From: Larix kaempferi
Taxonomy: Eukaryota > Streptophyta > Pinopsida > Pinales > Pinaceae
DNA length: 64,000 nt
Direction: 5' to 3'
Assembly (NCBI GenBank): GCA_027924585.1
Contig: BSBM01000964.1
Span: 3,707,001-3,771,000, forward strand
A program made the position numbers and the translations under genes. The notes beneath the pieces were generated by a model. It was not told the origin of the DNA and did not search any database. It worked only from the letters and a program-made list of their open reading frames with translations. Below, piece by piece: positions 33,938-47,900 of the stretch; position 1 is the stretch's first letter; each line of letters begins with the position of its first letter.

Positions 33938-34732
33938 TGATGATGATGAAGATGTGATGATGGAGATGCTGATGAGGAACCTAGAGATGACAATGATGAT
34001 GAAGATGGTCATGATGATGATGATGGTGATGACGATGAAGACGTTGACGATGGTGGTGATGGTGATGGTGATGATGAAGACGATGGTTTAGTGCTAGGGT
34101 TTGGGTGAGGGTTAGGGCTAGAGTTGTAGAAGGAAATTGAATTAGGGTTAGAGTTAGATTTAATGATGATGATGAAGACGTCGATGATGGTGGTGATGGT
34201 GATGAAGATGATGATGGTGATGACGAAGAAGATGTGATGATGGAGATGTTTACGAGGAACCTAGAGATGACAATGATGATGAAGATGTTCATGGTGATGA
34301 TGGTGGTGATGATGATGAAGACGTTTATGATGATAGGGATGGTGATGGTGATGGTGATGGTGATGATGAAGAAGATGGTTTGGTGCCAGGGTTTGGGTGA
34401 GGGTTAGGGTTAGAGTTATAGAAGGAAATTGAATTAGGGTTAGAGTTAGATTTAACAATGATGATGAAGATGGTGATGATGATGAAGATGTTGATGATGA
34501 TGGTGATGGTGATGAAGATGATGATGATGATGACGAAGAAGATGTGATGATGGAGATGTTGATGAGGAACCTAGAGATGACAATGATGATGAAGATGTTC
34601 ATGATGACGATGATGGTGATGATGATGAATACATTGATGATGATGGTGATGGTGATGGTGATGGTGATGAAGATGGTTTAGTGCTAGGGTTTGGGTGAGG
34701 GTTAGAGTTAGAGTTATAGAAGGAAATTGGAT
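33938..34732 (+). repeat. GAT-rich minisatellite with TTAGGG-like blocks (right part)
   Basis: Continuation of the array at 12431-13930. The CTAGGGTTTGGGTGAGG block recurs near 34091, 34382 and 34681, a period of about 295 bp. Minus-strand ORFs are repeat translations. Confidence 0.9.
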
Positions 34733-36257
34733 TGAGTCATTTCTCTAATGTACATTTTATATTAATGGTATGGCTTGGTCTAAGGTGGTGCTCTCAAATA
34801 GTTTAATTATGAAATATTTAACAAGACATGAATTAAATTTAACATAAGTGTATTGTTGAATATAGTGAGCATTGAGCATGGGGAACCAAGTCTATGAATA
34901 TGTGTATTAAAATATAATTTTGTTGGGTGAAGCTATTTGTTCATTGTGTTCTAGTTGCATTGTTGGTTTTGGCTATTTGTTCCCAATGTTAGGAGTTTTT
35001 CTTTTTTTTTCTTTAATTTGTGTGTAGAGCTCTAGGCATTCATCTAAAATTTTCCCAATCTATCTATCCAAGTGTCATTATGTGTCATTATCCAAGATAT
35101 ATCTAGATATTCATACACATAAATGGAAAGTGTGAAAGGGGAGAATGTAACTTTAGAGCCATCAATAATTATCCTTTTATTAGTCCCTAACAAATATTTA
35201 TTTTTACAATGTATACCTCCAGTCAACTATTTATCCTAGTTGACTAGTTGAATAAAGCTACTACAACAATGCCAATAGAGAATTTTTAACACAATGGATG
35301 GGTCTCTAGACCTCGAGCATGGTGATTAAAAAATAGAAATGTTATTAAGACCTAAATGAATATCTGCATGCTCATGAGCCATGAATGAGTCATTGAATCA
35401 CCACACAAGCTCTCTAGACAAGATACATGGCCTTTGTTTTGGATATGGATCCCATTTGGAGATTTTGTGCACTAAGGATGGGTCTTTAGGTATTGACAAT
35501 GATAAGGTGAGGAAATATGAGGCCTCAAATCGAATATAAATGTTTTAAGGATATTATCCATCGAGATTCCCTCAACCCCCAGACATGCCCTTTAAAAGAA
35601 TTTTTTTTGTCTTTGAGTGTGATATGGGTGCCAACATGAGGTTTTGACTACTAAGGATGGATCTTGGCATCTTGACCATGGTTGAGGTGATGACAATGAT
35701 GTTCATATGACTCCAATGAATCTTCCATTGATCATGGGGTAAAATGATGTCTTGAAGCATTGAGTTGACTATGTTCAATATGTGTCTTAACCTCGAAAAA
35801 TCCAAGATACTTAAATTACAAATAGTGATTATCAATATTACCAAAAAATTGAAGACATTATTAACACTAAGGGTCTATGCCAACTTGTGCAAGTAGTAGT
35901 TCAATACATTAGCCATGCTTTCATTAAAGGCACATACTAACACACAAAGCTTGATCCATATGTAACTACATTAAAAATTCTATTTTATTGCTCAATCCAA
36001 TTGCACCTATGCACACCCCTCATGTTTGAACTAATTTAAGTGATATGGTTAACCCTTCCATCCAAGCACACATATGAACTTCTCATATATCTAGGTTAAG
36101 TTAATATAATATGTGATGCAATGCTTATTAGAATTCACTATTATAACCATTACAAGGTTAAGTATGGAAGAAATCATCATCTCCTATTTATTTTTTTGTA
36201 GCCCTAAAGTCACAACACTTTGTAATGTAAATATCACTCCTTAGTTTGCTTGGCTAG
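34733..36257. other. AT-rich intergenic sequence, no gene seen
   Basis: No domain-bearing ORF on either strand. Two GGATGGGTCTT/GGATGGATCTT-containing stretches near 35300-35720 look like a diverged local duplication. Confidence 0.4.
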
Positions 36258-38167
36258 TGTAACATCCCGTAAAAATACCAAAATTTAAAATTTTTTAAAA
36301 TAGCAATAATTATCGAAGTTGTTAATGCTGAACATATAAAATAATTAAATTTCTTAACTAGGATAATTAATAACGATGACACGTCATAATTCTCAAACAA
36401 AATATGATGTGATTGTATTTTCTATTTCAAATTTAAATGGATGCTAAACTCCTTAACAAAAGATCTTTTTATGATTATGCACAAGAATACAATTTACAGA
36501 TCTGCTTAAGTTTTATATGCGATTAAATGCTATTCGTAGGTTTGTATCAATATGATGTTCTTGAAGATGTGCTAACAATTTGTTTGTATGATGACGAAGG
36601 GGTCCTACGAGGTACCCTAGGGTTTACTTAGCTATGTTTAGCTAAGGCATTTGAATCCTGCTTCCATGTGCAGACAACAGGTAAGAATTTCTACTAGAAC
36701 ATGTGTTAAGAGTACATGTGTCTTTCAATTCATCGTCAATGTAATATTAAAATGCTAAGTAATTCCTTGCGAAACAAGTTACTGGAGGTATGGATACTTG
36801 GTTCTAAATCTAGCTCATGTGCTGACTCACAAACTCTTCAGTGTTATGAATTCACGTCTTCCATTTAATTTTTATAATATTATGTTTATTATCATATGAC
36901 TATCGTCATCAATATCAAGCGGCGTTACCAACGTCCTTTGGTAGTCCTATTTGAAAGCTTGTAGAAAATAGTGTTTGTACTATTTAACTATCATTATATT
37001 TTGCATCTACAGAACTTAGGCTATTCTAAGTCTTGAATTTATCATTTGATTATCATTACACAGTTAATATATGAACGGTATAGTGACTAGTGCTTGTGCT
37101 ATGAACTTAGCATTATAATGTATAACGTCACCACTTAAACTATACCTATGATATTACTTTTATCATTATATTTTGCAATACAAAGCTATTTGTGTGAAAT
37201 ATATAATGAATATAGTGTTTATGCTAGTAATTAGCATTATAATTTGCTTGAGAACTATTCTTATAATCCTACTCTTTTCAATTGATTACAATATAAAGCT
37301 AATATGTGAACCATATCATGTACATAGTATCTATGCTAACATTATGCATAAAATAAAATCCTAACTAAATATATGGTCTCTATTGATCAAATGATTAATA
37401 ATTTATATGGCTAATATATGATTTATCCTATATGACTATACTTGAACCATAGAATGAAATGTAAATATTGTAAAGTGACTATGTGTTCAAACAAAACATT
37501 TGGTATATAATCCAATGTTACGATACATAATAATAAACTATAGAGATTATTATGAAATACGATCCATGAATCTAACATACAAATATTTCGATGTTGATAG
37601 GATATTAAAGTTTGTACTTTGCATGCCTTCTAAGCTGGCGTTGACAAACCTAGCATTAACATTGTTGTAAAATCCCTCAAATTCAACCCTTATTGTTATT
37701 ACTCTTGTAAATGTAATTACGATTGTGTAAGCGGCCCTGGTGAGGAGCTCAAGGCCAAGGCCCCACCAGTGATACATGAGAATATTGTTATGTCATTTTT
37801 CCTAAAATAAACTTTAAAAAACAACATAACTAAATCTTTACATAAGGGAGAGAAGTCATTTGACCATGAAGATCAAGTTATGGCTAGGGTCATCATAAAC
37901 TAAACGCCACTTTAGTATTTGCAGCTAAAACTAAGAATTACATACATATTCATGAAGGACTAGTACTACTACCATGATCTTTCAGGTGTAATAAGTATAT
38001 CTAAGTGTATATATATATATATACACACACACATTAAAAGACTATCCTAACTATGATATCCTTAAGTATATCATCAAATATTTTTAAAACGTCTAAAAAT
38101 ATAATAGTTAATCTTTACCTTTTCAAAAGCCTAAACTATAGTCACCATGTTGAGAGAAAGATAATTA

Positions 38168-38169
<2 letters not shown>

Positions 38170-38199
<30 letters not shown>

Positions 38200-38340
38200 G
38201 GAATAATAATACATAAAGTATCAATAACATAAATGATTATTTAAATAAATTGGTATATATATATATTTATAAGGGGTTACTAAAAATAGTGCTCGAATAA
38301 GTTATTATATATATATATGAAGACTTAAACAAAGGATCTA

Positions 38341-38377
<37 letters not shown>

Positions 38378-38480
38378 TAAGGTCACTATTAAAATAAATA
38401 TGATATATATTTAAATGTATGACTCTTATAAATAGTTGAGATAACTATCGTATATATATTTATATATAAGTATAAATGTA
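38170..38480. repeat. (TA)n-rich microsatellite tracts
   Basis: Uninterrupted TA runs at about 38175-38200 and 38343-38375, with shorter ones nearby and at 38007-38020. Confidence 0.85.
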
Positions 38481-40615
38481 TATTTATATATATATACATA
38501 ATAAACCAATATAAATTATAGAAAGATGTTATGTACATTTAATTTTAAAGATTTAGTTAATAGTTGTAATAACTACTTTAACATATATCATGATTGTAAA
38601 TGAAAAAGGTTATTAAATGTATAAATAATAAAGTTGTATAGTATCTACGTTACAAGCTTATTTAGATAAAGCAAATAGTTAAAATAAACATAAGAGATGT
38701 ATTTCTTTTAAGGGACATTTAAATATTTATATATATATATAAATGTACGAGTTGTTATCCAAACAATTAATATATATAAAGGTATGTTAAAAGAACCCGA
38801 AGGTGCCTAGTCATGACTTAAGGTAGTTGATTTCCTAAGAGAAGAAGGTGATCCTTGTGATAAAATAAATATTTCGGAGTGGAACTATAACTTTGTTCTG
38901 TCTCTTGAGTGAAGAACCTTTCGCATTGCTGTCGCCTTTTGAGTATTAAGAGGAATGCATCGTAGGCATACTCCCTAAAGAAGAGCGACCGAATTATTTA
39001 CCCTGTCCATCAGTTAGGAGTGAAGTTTATTAGGTGAGCTTTATAAGGAAGTATCTCCTTCATGTTATGCCTCACGAGGATAGGTGAGTTGCCACTTGAC
39101 CAAACGGAGGTTGTCATCATTTTCCATTTGTTATTCCTCTTCCTATCGTGGAACACTTAGACTGAAATCTATTGCCATATGTCGGGAGGAACAACGTTAC
39201 GTTTGTTACGTTCCAGTAAGAGGAAAAACGATTTATATATCGGCTACCCTGCCATTAAAGGGGAAAAAAAAGTTCTTGGAACTCTGTGAAGGGAAGGGGA
39301 GTCTCCATATCTGCGATAGGAATGAAAATATCCATCTCTACGATAGCAGAGGACGAAGCAACTCGGCAATAATAAAGAGAATCCGACTTCTGCGATGGTG
39401 GAGGAATGGCGATCTCCGTAGTAAGTATGTTCTTATGCATTCTATTTCATGGAAAGTATTAGCAAGCCAAGCAATCTCTCTCTATGGAGAAGATCGACAC
39501 AAGTTGAAAACCCTTTTTTCTCTGTGTTATTGTTTTATAGATTATCAGATCAAGGCGTGATAACCTGTCAAACAATGTGTTTACAACTTAGGATCAAAAC
39601 CTTGATCTTTATATTCATTAACACTTTTTATCTCATATCGTAATGACCGAGACGAACTCTTCACTTGATCGAGGAAGTCGACCTCTGGAATTGTAGATTG
39701 AAAATCTCTGCATGGTTAGAAAAACAATGTAAATTAAAATCTCTGCATTAGTAAGAGCTCTGTGCGAACATAGATTGAGGTAACTTTTATGCCTTTGATC
39801 TCTGTCCCAATAATATGCCATCGCGAGTAGATCTGAGTTCTACTATATATGTATATATAATGCTAGTTTGAATCCACTTTTAAACTCTGTTCCTTTAGTA
39901 GAGTGGCGAAGATCTCGGTGCGTTTACTTTTATAGAAATCCTTGCTTTTGATGTTTGAGTTTTAACGTAGACCTCTAAACCTTTAAGACTCTCTGTTGTG
40001 GGAATTCCATAAGTAGAAGGGAATTCGCAGACCATTGTTGAAATTGCAGCGTAGATCTTTAAACCTTTAAGACTTGCTGTTGTGGAGATGCAAGCGGTCT
40101 TGCCTGCGTGTTATTGTGAAATGGCAATTCCGGTATTTTTACTATTGCTTTTATTTTCCATAGAATACGTTGGACAACAATATTCTGTAGAGATTTTATA
40201 TCTCTGTATTTTTTTTTATATTGAATGCGTTAGGATATTCCCTGCATTTAATTATGGATCATGGGGATACCTTTGTTTGCAACTTTTATACGTGTCGTTG
40301 TTTGCAAGTATAATGTTCTTGCAAGTGTTCTCCTTGTGCTTAGGATTCCCTTGTTATTAGCACCTTCCTTACGATAAGGATTATCCATGTTTAATATGGG
40401 CTCTTCGTGCAAGAAAAATAATTATTGTATTTATACCTTTTGTAAAGATGTCAAATGCATAAAACCCTTCTGAATTGAATACTAGTATGCATATTATGTT
40501 CCTCATTAAAGTTAAGCCAAATGATCTTTACAATAAATGTTTACCTTAAATTAAAGTCTTGGAATAAGAATATATTCTTAAAAAGTAAGCTAAGATATAA
40601 CATATTATCTTAGTT

Positions 40616-40775
40616 AAGATATTATCATAACTTTAAAACAATGTTGGTATATAAGATATTATCATAACTTTAAAACAATGTTGGTATATAAGATATTATC
40701 ATTTAACTATTAAAAGGATGTTGGTATATAAGATATTATCATAACTTTAAAAGGATGCTGGTATATAAGATGCCA
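40616..40775 (+). repeat. Tandem repeat, about 41-bp period, four units
   Basis: AAGATATTATCATAACTTTA followed by AAACAATGTTGGTATAT recurs, with later units carrying AAAGGATGTTGG. It lies inside the putative long solo LTR. Confidence 0.8.
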
Positions 40776-41650
40776 TCTTAGTTATTAAAATATATATTTA
40801 AAAAGTAAGTTAAGATATAAAATTAATATTGTTGAAATACAAAAAAGTGTATGGGACTTATAGCCATATTTGTAAAGTCCTCCAAATCCTGGTAATAAGG
40901 ATGTTTGTAGCAAAGCCCTTTATGAGAGATCCCTTGAAAAAGGAGAAATGTAAATCTCTCATCTTTCTATTTTTGAATCATTAATACAACCCAAACTCTT
41001 TGTGGACTAGCCCGTGTATGGGTGAACCACGTTATTTCTGGTCTCATGTGTTTGTCTATGGCTTTTATTATATGTGTATATGTCTTCATGGTGATTGTAT
41101 GATTTTCTCCCATATGAGTTATCTTAGTACTTATAACACACTTGCCGAATGTATCTTGTTAAAAAAATATTTCATGTTAAATGTTGTTAAAGGATATCTC
41201 ATGTGTTCAAATGAGGACCATAAAGATGTAAGTATTATTTTGATTCAAGTTTGTAAATCTTCAATTTAGAATGGTAGTATTTAAATATGTGCTAGCATGC
41301 TATCAATGTTTAGAAGGTTTCTATGGGTGAAGTTATATTTTGTAAACATAGTATACAAGCACATTGGTCCTTTACATTTATAGGTTTTATACGAGACCGA
41401 GTGAGTTGCATAAAGATCACTTAATAAAAAGGTAATTTCCACCTGTTGTAAGTATGTACTTACACCCTTGCATACATATTCAATGATAAATTTTATGAAG
41501 CGTTACATGTCGCATTTATTAATAGAAATTTAGATACTGATTATATATTTATAATTCTGCAAAGCATTTTAATGCCGATTAGACTAGTTGGAATGGATAT
41601 AAGACCACTTAGAAATTTTTTTAATTTTTATGAAATTTGGGGATGTGACA

Positions 41651-44600
41651 GTCGTTCTAGGGTTGAGTGATGTGGAAGCCCAGTTGTAAGGTCTTCATGT
41701 GGTTTTTGTTTGTAATGAGCATCACAATAAGCTGAGCTGTGCCATTCACTGGCTCTCGGTTTACTTACTTGGAAATTGGTAGATGAAGTAATCAATGCAA
41801 TATTGATTGCAATCGTTGCTCGAATATCAACGTGACTTAACTGGCAGATATCCTACCGTTGATCTCTGCAAGATCTGTTGCTGTGAATGAAACCCTATTC
41901 ACTCGTTGGTAAGTAATGGAAAAATGGTTTTCTGGAATTCATTGTTGCGTTTAGTGGTAAGGTTGCATAGCCGACCATTTGCTGCAATGTAGGGTTTTAG
42001 AGTTTGATGAGAGGAGGAATCCTTCCTCGGTTTCGAACCTTGGACCTGTGAGGGATAGTTTTAATAGCTGCAAGTTTACACTCTTGTACCATGGTGCTAC
42101 GATACAGTCATGGAAGTTGTGTATGGTCCTTTTGTTAGTTGTTGAATGTGATAGTTTGAACTGGGGTTCGATCCTCTAGTTGGTGAAATGGTCTTCTGTG
42201 TTTAGCTTGTGGTTGCTGTCAAAAGCCATCAAGCTTCATCGTTTTTGTTGGTGTAGTGTGCCAATGTTCAAAGCTTCATTTCTAATGGTAAGTACTCACG
42301 ATAATGAATGTATTACTGTGTTATTTTCTTTTATATTTGTGTTTCTTGTTTTTTAACCCTTTGAACTGTACCTTGGAAGGTACCCACTTTGTGGGAGGTT
42401 TCTATGCAAAGGGTTTGGAATGGAAATGATGCATCCACTTGCTGGTAAGCTTCGGTGGTTCTCGAAACCTCGTAGGTTCCTTTGGGCATGGTTTTGATGG
42501 TGATTACTATGTGCCGAGAGTTGGAACTGTTCGACCTTGTTTCGGTGATGGCCGAGTGTGAAGTTTTAAAGTCTTGTTTTGATAGATATTGTATAGAGGA
42601 TAACCTTCAGTTATTTAAGTTGATATTGAACTCTTTGATGCCTGGCTACGTCGTTTGATAAGAACTTCGCACTCATGTTTGTGCTGCTAAAATTTAAGGG
42701 TAAAACCCTGTGTAGTTTGTGGATGTTGACCTCGTTTTAATGTTTCGGTTGATAAGGGGTAAACCTCTGTGTAATGTTGGAACCTTAACAGGTTCGATAT
42801 GTAAACTCTGTTATTTATAAATGTTGAATGCGTAACCAAGAACCAAGGGTTCACTTGCTCTTCTAAAACAGTGGCTCGTTTGTAAAGAAGTGTTTTGTTT
42901 TGATGTAATGGTTGAATGGTTGTTTATATAACTATTAAGTGGTGTCGAACAACTATAGTTGTCTCTCGCCGAGAGTTATGGTTTGCATAACTGTAGATAG
43001 TTTATTCCTGTACTTCGTTATCATTGTTGATAATTACATTTTTGGAATCGTGATGAGATAGTTCGCCTGTTAAGTATTTTTGGAAGGGCTATGCCACAGT
43101 GTTCAATTTTGTTTCACGAATGAAAACCTACCTGTAGCTTTCGTTTGCTATCTGGCTTGTACTGAGATTTTGTACTTGAGACTTAACTTGTGTATCAAAT
43201 GGTTTCGATGTTGTGTATGTGTTCTTGCTACGGTTGTGAGCTATCGTTAGACATTGATACTGAATCGTTCTTTCTGCTAAGTGATGCTTATTGTCTGGTA
43301 GTAGTCTCGATATGCTTAAAAGATAGTATGGTTATATGAAATATTAGTTAGGGTTTGGAAATCTATAACTGTTATAATCTCATAAAAGAAATGTCTAAAG
43401 TTTGCCATGAATGGGTTGAGAAGAAATTTATGAACTGTATAAACAAAAACTAGGGTCTGTAATATATTAGGGTTTGATGCTACTGTGCAGGTATTTGTAT
43501 TTCATAGTTGAAATCAAATGTGATAGTTCTTGGAATAAATAAAATGTGTGTACTTATAACAATTTTGTACAAAACATAGTTTTTGCAGCTACTATATTTC
43601 TTAGAATGTAAGTACTTGAAAATATAAAATTTATGATATTGAAATGCATGTGATTACTATCTAAAATAGATAGAGTTGAAAAGAAAAGTATAGAATTGTG
43701 CATAAACAAAATGTGTTTTTATTTAAGAATGAGATGAATGCTAAGCAGTTGTTTATACTATACTATATTATATCCTTTGTTTAAACATAAGACATAATTT
43801 AACAAGAACACTACTGTATTCATCTTTTCAATCAATGGCATTTTTCCTATCTCTCATCTTTCATAATTTACTTCTCTATACTGGAGTACGATGCAAAAAA
43901 CAGCATGGGGAAAAATATAGAGATGGTTATCTATTCAATTATTTCATAAAACTTTTTCATCCAGAATCATACTTAGATCAGAAAATAAAATTGTTTCTTC
44001 TATATGACTGTAATTAATAATTCTATTATGCAGAAACATTTAACTGTAAACAAAAGTAAGAACAGTAAAACCTGGTTGAATGTAGGAGAAACAAACAGCC
44101 CAAGGAACCTATTCCACCCAACCTATTCCTGAAGACAACCAAGTTACTTGCCTTAGGACCCCCAATCCTGTTCATTGAACCACTAGGAGGAAGATTGTGT
44201 AGAAGCCTTTGTACATCAACTTGCAGTAGAATATAGATTTTCTAGTCATAAAGACTCAACAGTCAAAGAGACCTGCACCAGCACCTCTGGTTTTTCTTCT
44301 TAGTATAACAAGCAGACTCACAGTTGCACTCGCACATAGCCTCCCTATTCGAATCTCTCAGTGATCACCTGATGCACTTGAGGAATATTTCTACAGAAAA
44401 TATTGTAGGGGATGCTTGCCCAATTTGAATTGCCTTATCTAGGCTGCCTAGGCCTTTTAGTGGTTAGCTGGTCATTAATGAGTTTCCTGCTCTCTTCCAC
44501 TCACTCGGGGGATAATGCCACAAATGTAGGGGTAGTTTTCCCATAACCAACAACTAGTGGTGGAGTGCGAATGATGCCATCTGTGCCATACCTTCTAATA

Positions 44601-44808
44601 GCTTACATTCCTCCTAGTGAGTTAGTGAACACTCATTTAACAGTTCCCTTGGGTTTTTGTCTCCTAATTTAATTTATTAAATAACAATAATCAGTAATTA
44701 CAATCATCCTTGACCAAACTTGGTCATACTTACAAAACTTTGCAATTATAAGTTAACATAAAGTATTTTTCAAATAAAATAATATTCTCAGAATTTGGGT
44801 GGGTGACT
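41651..44808 (-). mobile_element. Decayed minus-strand relic of a long Tekay-type LTR
   Basis: From 44808 leftwards the minus strand follows the LTRs at 44977 and 54433: the start (CACCCACCCAAATT), the CTTTATGTTAA block, the GTGTTCACTAACTCACTAGGAGG block, the TATA region and the CTTCCTCC/GGGGGTCC block at about 44160-44200. Weaker collinear matches reach about 41900 (TCGGTTTCGAACC, GCATAGCCGACC). The copy is much older than the neighbouring element. Its far end is not found; it may be cut at 41650. Confidence 0.6.
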
Positions 44809-44976
44809 GCTAGGTATGTTGTTGCTGAAAGGAAAAGATGCAAGACCCATTCAAATACAAGGGACTCATATGGAGGTCACTTGGTGTCTAGAACTAACAT
44901 CTATATGTATGTGAGAACTTTTGCATAACATTCTTATCGAAGACAAAATAATGTATGCAAAAATGTAATAAAAAAC

Positions 44977-47900
44977 TGTCACCTACCCAAATTTCTGAAC
45001 ATTATTATTTATTTGCAAAAATACTTTATGTTAAATTTAATTACAAGTTTTGTAATTATGATTAGTTTTGATCATGGATGAATGTAATTACTGAATATTA
45101 TTATTTAAATAAATTAATTAGGAGACAAACACTCAGAAGGACTGTTGAATGAGTGTTCACTGACCTATAAGGAGGAATGGAAGTTGTTGGAAGGTATGGG
45201 ACACATGGCAACAGTTACATCACACCACTAACTATTGGTTATGGGACAAATTCCCCTTAAATAGGGAATTATCCCCCAGGTGGAGGGAGTGAGCAAGCAA
45301 CTCATTTAATGACCCAATGGCATCTGAAAAGGCCTAAGTAGCCTATAAAGGCAAATTCGAATTGGGCAGGCAACCCTTAATCAACATTTCTGCATAATGT
45401 TTTCCTCTTGCAAATCAGGCGATTTCAAGAGAGATTCGAATAAGGGAGATTAGTGGTGATTGAAAACTGAGGTTTTGATTATTATTGAAGAGATACAGAG
45501 TTGTAGGAGCAAGTCTTTTGGACTGCTACCTATTGAAGATTCAGAATATTACTACAATCACAAGAAGTCCATATTCCTAAAGCTTCTTCCTCCTGGTGGT
45601 CAGCGAACAGGCTGGGGGGTACTAAGACAGTATTTGACTGTTTTCAAGAGTTTGGTTGGGAGGAACGGTCTTCCTGAGTCGTTTGTTGCCCTACAAGTTT
45701 TATTCAGGTTCTACAATTTCTTAGTTATTTAATTTCTGTTATGTTTAAACAATATTTTTTGTGTTTCTATTTTTGAAAGAAAAATCTAATCCTAGAAATG
45801 TTCTAAGTCTGAATGTTTAAGTTTAATGTCGAAGATGAATTGATAAATCAATATCCCCATTTTTCCACATGCTATTTGGCAGCATCGTACTCTAGTAGAG
45901 ATATGCAAATTACAATAGATTAGAAGACAGGCAAAAATTGCCATTGAATTCGATAGCTAGATAATAATCTTGTATGCATCAGTTTTCTGTTCTTAAGTTA
46001 AATAATTGTAGAAGGTCGGTATAATATTTAGTATATATAATATTTCCTCATTTATATAATAATCAAACAATTAAATAATTCTTATGCAATAATCCTACAA
46101 AACATATAAATTATGTCCATGAAAGGTAGATGAATTACACACTGTACATTGTTTTCAGACTACTAATATTGAATAAAATATTCTTTATAATAAGCTGGAA
46201 AACAATAGTTTTTCACACATACTTCAGATGTATATATTTCACTCACACACAGTTTCATTGCAATTATTACACCTGCATTATATGTATAGGAAATTAAATT
46301 ATAGATAGAATTATAGTTTACATAGTCTTCACGAATTTCTACACTAAGCACTCACATTGCTTTCTTTTTCTATAGTATTGTTGTATTATCTAGAAATTTA
46401 ACAAATGATAAGAATTTACTAAATACAATTATTATTACCATGTATTTACTTCTCTCTTTTAGATTTGCTAACAATGTTGAGATTATTGTAAATCTGAGTT
46501 TTGTATCAAAAGAAAAATCCTGGCTAGATTCATATTTTTCTCTTTTATTATTTCATAACAAAACTTTACATTCTTTTCCAAAACCTGAGATCGAAACCGA
46601 TCCAATAACTTTAACAAATGATCAGATTATCATCTTCAACAAAACACGAATTAGGGTTTGAACCTATTCGTTCTCCTTGCAAAATATTATAAAGTTATCA
46701 GTTCAAAACTTCTACTCTACTTAAATTGCCAATATCAACAAATAAGGTTACACATTATCAATCTATAGTATTAGAACAAACCATATAGACTTATGTGAAG
46801 GGATTAGCATATATTCCCTCTTAAGGTAGAATTTAAATTACACACAGAACCTTATCATCAATGATAACTTCAAAACCCTAATCTAGCTCAAAGGACATTG
46901 TAGTAACCTTTAGTATGAAAACGATTTACAACATCAACTTACAGTTTCTAGGCGACCAAACCAGATATATTTACAACGTTTTAAACATACAATGTATTAC
47001 AAAAAGAAGTATTATTCTTACACACAGATTGAGCCCTCGGTTCTCTATCTTACGGTCATAAACGATTTAGAAAAACAAGTCAAATCTCATAGAACCTCAA
47101 ACATGACAACAGAATAATCCTTAAGAACAAAGATGAAGCTCTCGACAAACATTTACAGTATGTTTTGAAAGGAAAAAGTTACACAGGGTTTTCCCCAAAA
47201 TTTCATTAAGCAGAGGAGCCCGAATATTCAAAATCGACGAGTTATATCTCCATTCGACAAACAAAAATTTTGCAAAATATAATACCCAAGTATCACTGTT
47301 AACAATCATGTTTCAAAGATTTCGCAAAAACCATCTTCAATGATAGAGCCACGGCACAGACGAAGGGCACTATGAGGGTATGGAAGACCCAAAGCTTACC
47401 GGTGTAACAGTATGACGTTTTCCTTTCGCCATACCCTAGCAAGAAGTGCTTTTTACACCCTACAACTGACATCAAACCAGAGGTGGATATCTCATATTTT
47501 CATAAACTAAATTTTTGAAATGCAAATACCTTTGTTAAACGAAAAGCTTACCTTCATAGCTTGGTGAGAACATTGTCACGAATGACACCAAGGAGCCATT
47601 CTCCTCTCCCAAACTCTATACTTTCTCACATTTCACTCTTGCTTATCTCAGAGATATTAAAGCATAGAAACTATAACCTTTTGAACCAGAGAACCTAACC
47701 CTTCAAAACCACTTCATCTTCATAGTAGTAAAACCTGCAACATCAACTTCTGTTGAAGGTCTCGGATTCGAAACCCTTGCAGACTTCCTACCCAGACTTC
47801 AGCAGCCTGTCGGCCACCCCAGCCGAAACAATAGCATAGTGAATTACTTTTCCAAGTATTAACTCTTTTCCACTGTAGATGTTAGGGTTTTCATCCAACG

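Larger units (their letters stand above)
36258..41650 (+). mobile_element. Putative long solo LTR (about 5.4 kb)
   Basis: The segment starts TGTAACATCCC and ends GGGATGTGACA, an imperfect 11-bp inverted pair typical of long plant Gypsy LTRs. The right end (AATTTTTATGAAATTTGGGGAT) resembles the end of the LTRs at 49557 and 59007. A GGGTGAACCACGTTATTT block near 41020, common in LTR U5 regions, supports plus orientation. No gag-pol is present. The flanks GCTAG and GTCGT do not form a target duplication, so one end may be wrong or rearranged. ORFs inside, including 39084-39560, show no domain. Confidence 0.5.

Noticed and set aside
33981-34602. Similar minus-strand ORFs at 33981-34292 and 34261-34602
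   Set aside because: The same repeat translation as in the left array.
39084-39560. 158-codon plus ORF inside the putative long solo LTR
   Set aside because: No domain, low-information composition and no relative in the other LTRs; best seen as a chance ORF.
36258-44808. A single minus-strand LTR running from 44808 to 36258
   Set aside because: The ends could be read that way, but 8.5 kb is far longer than the related LTRs and an LTR-like end lies at 41650, so I kept two separate features.
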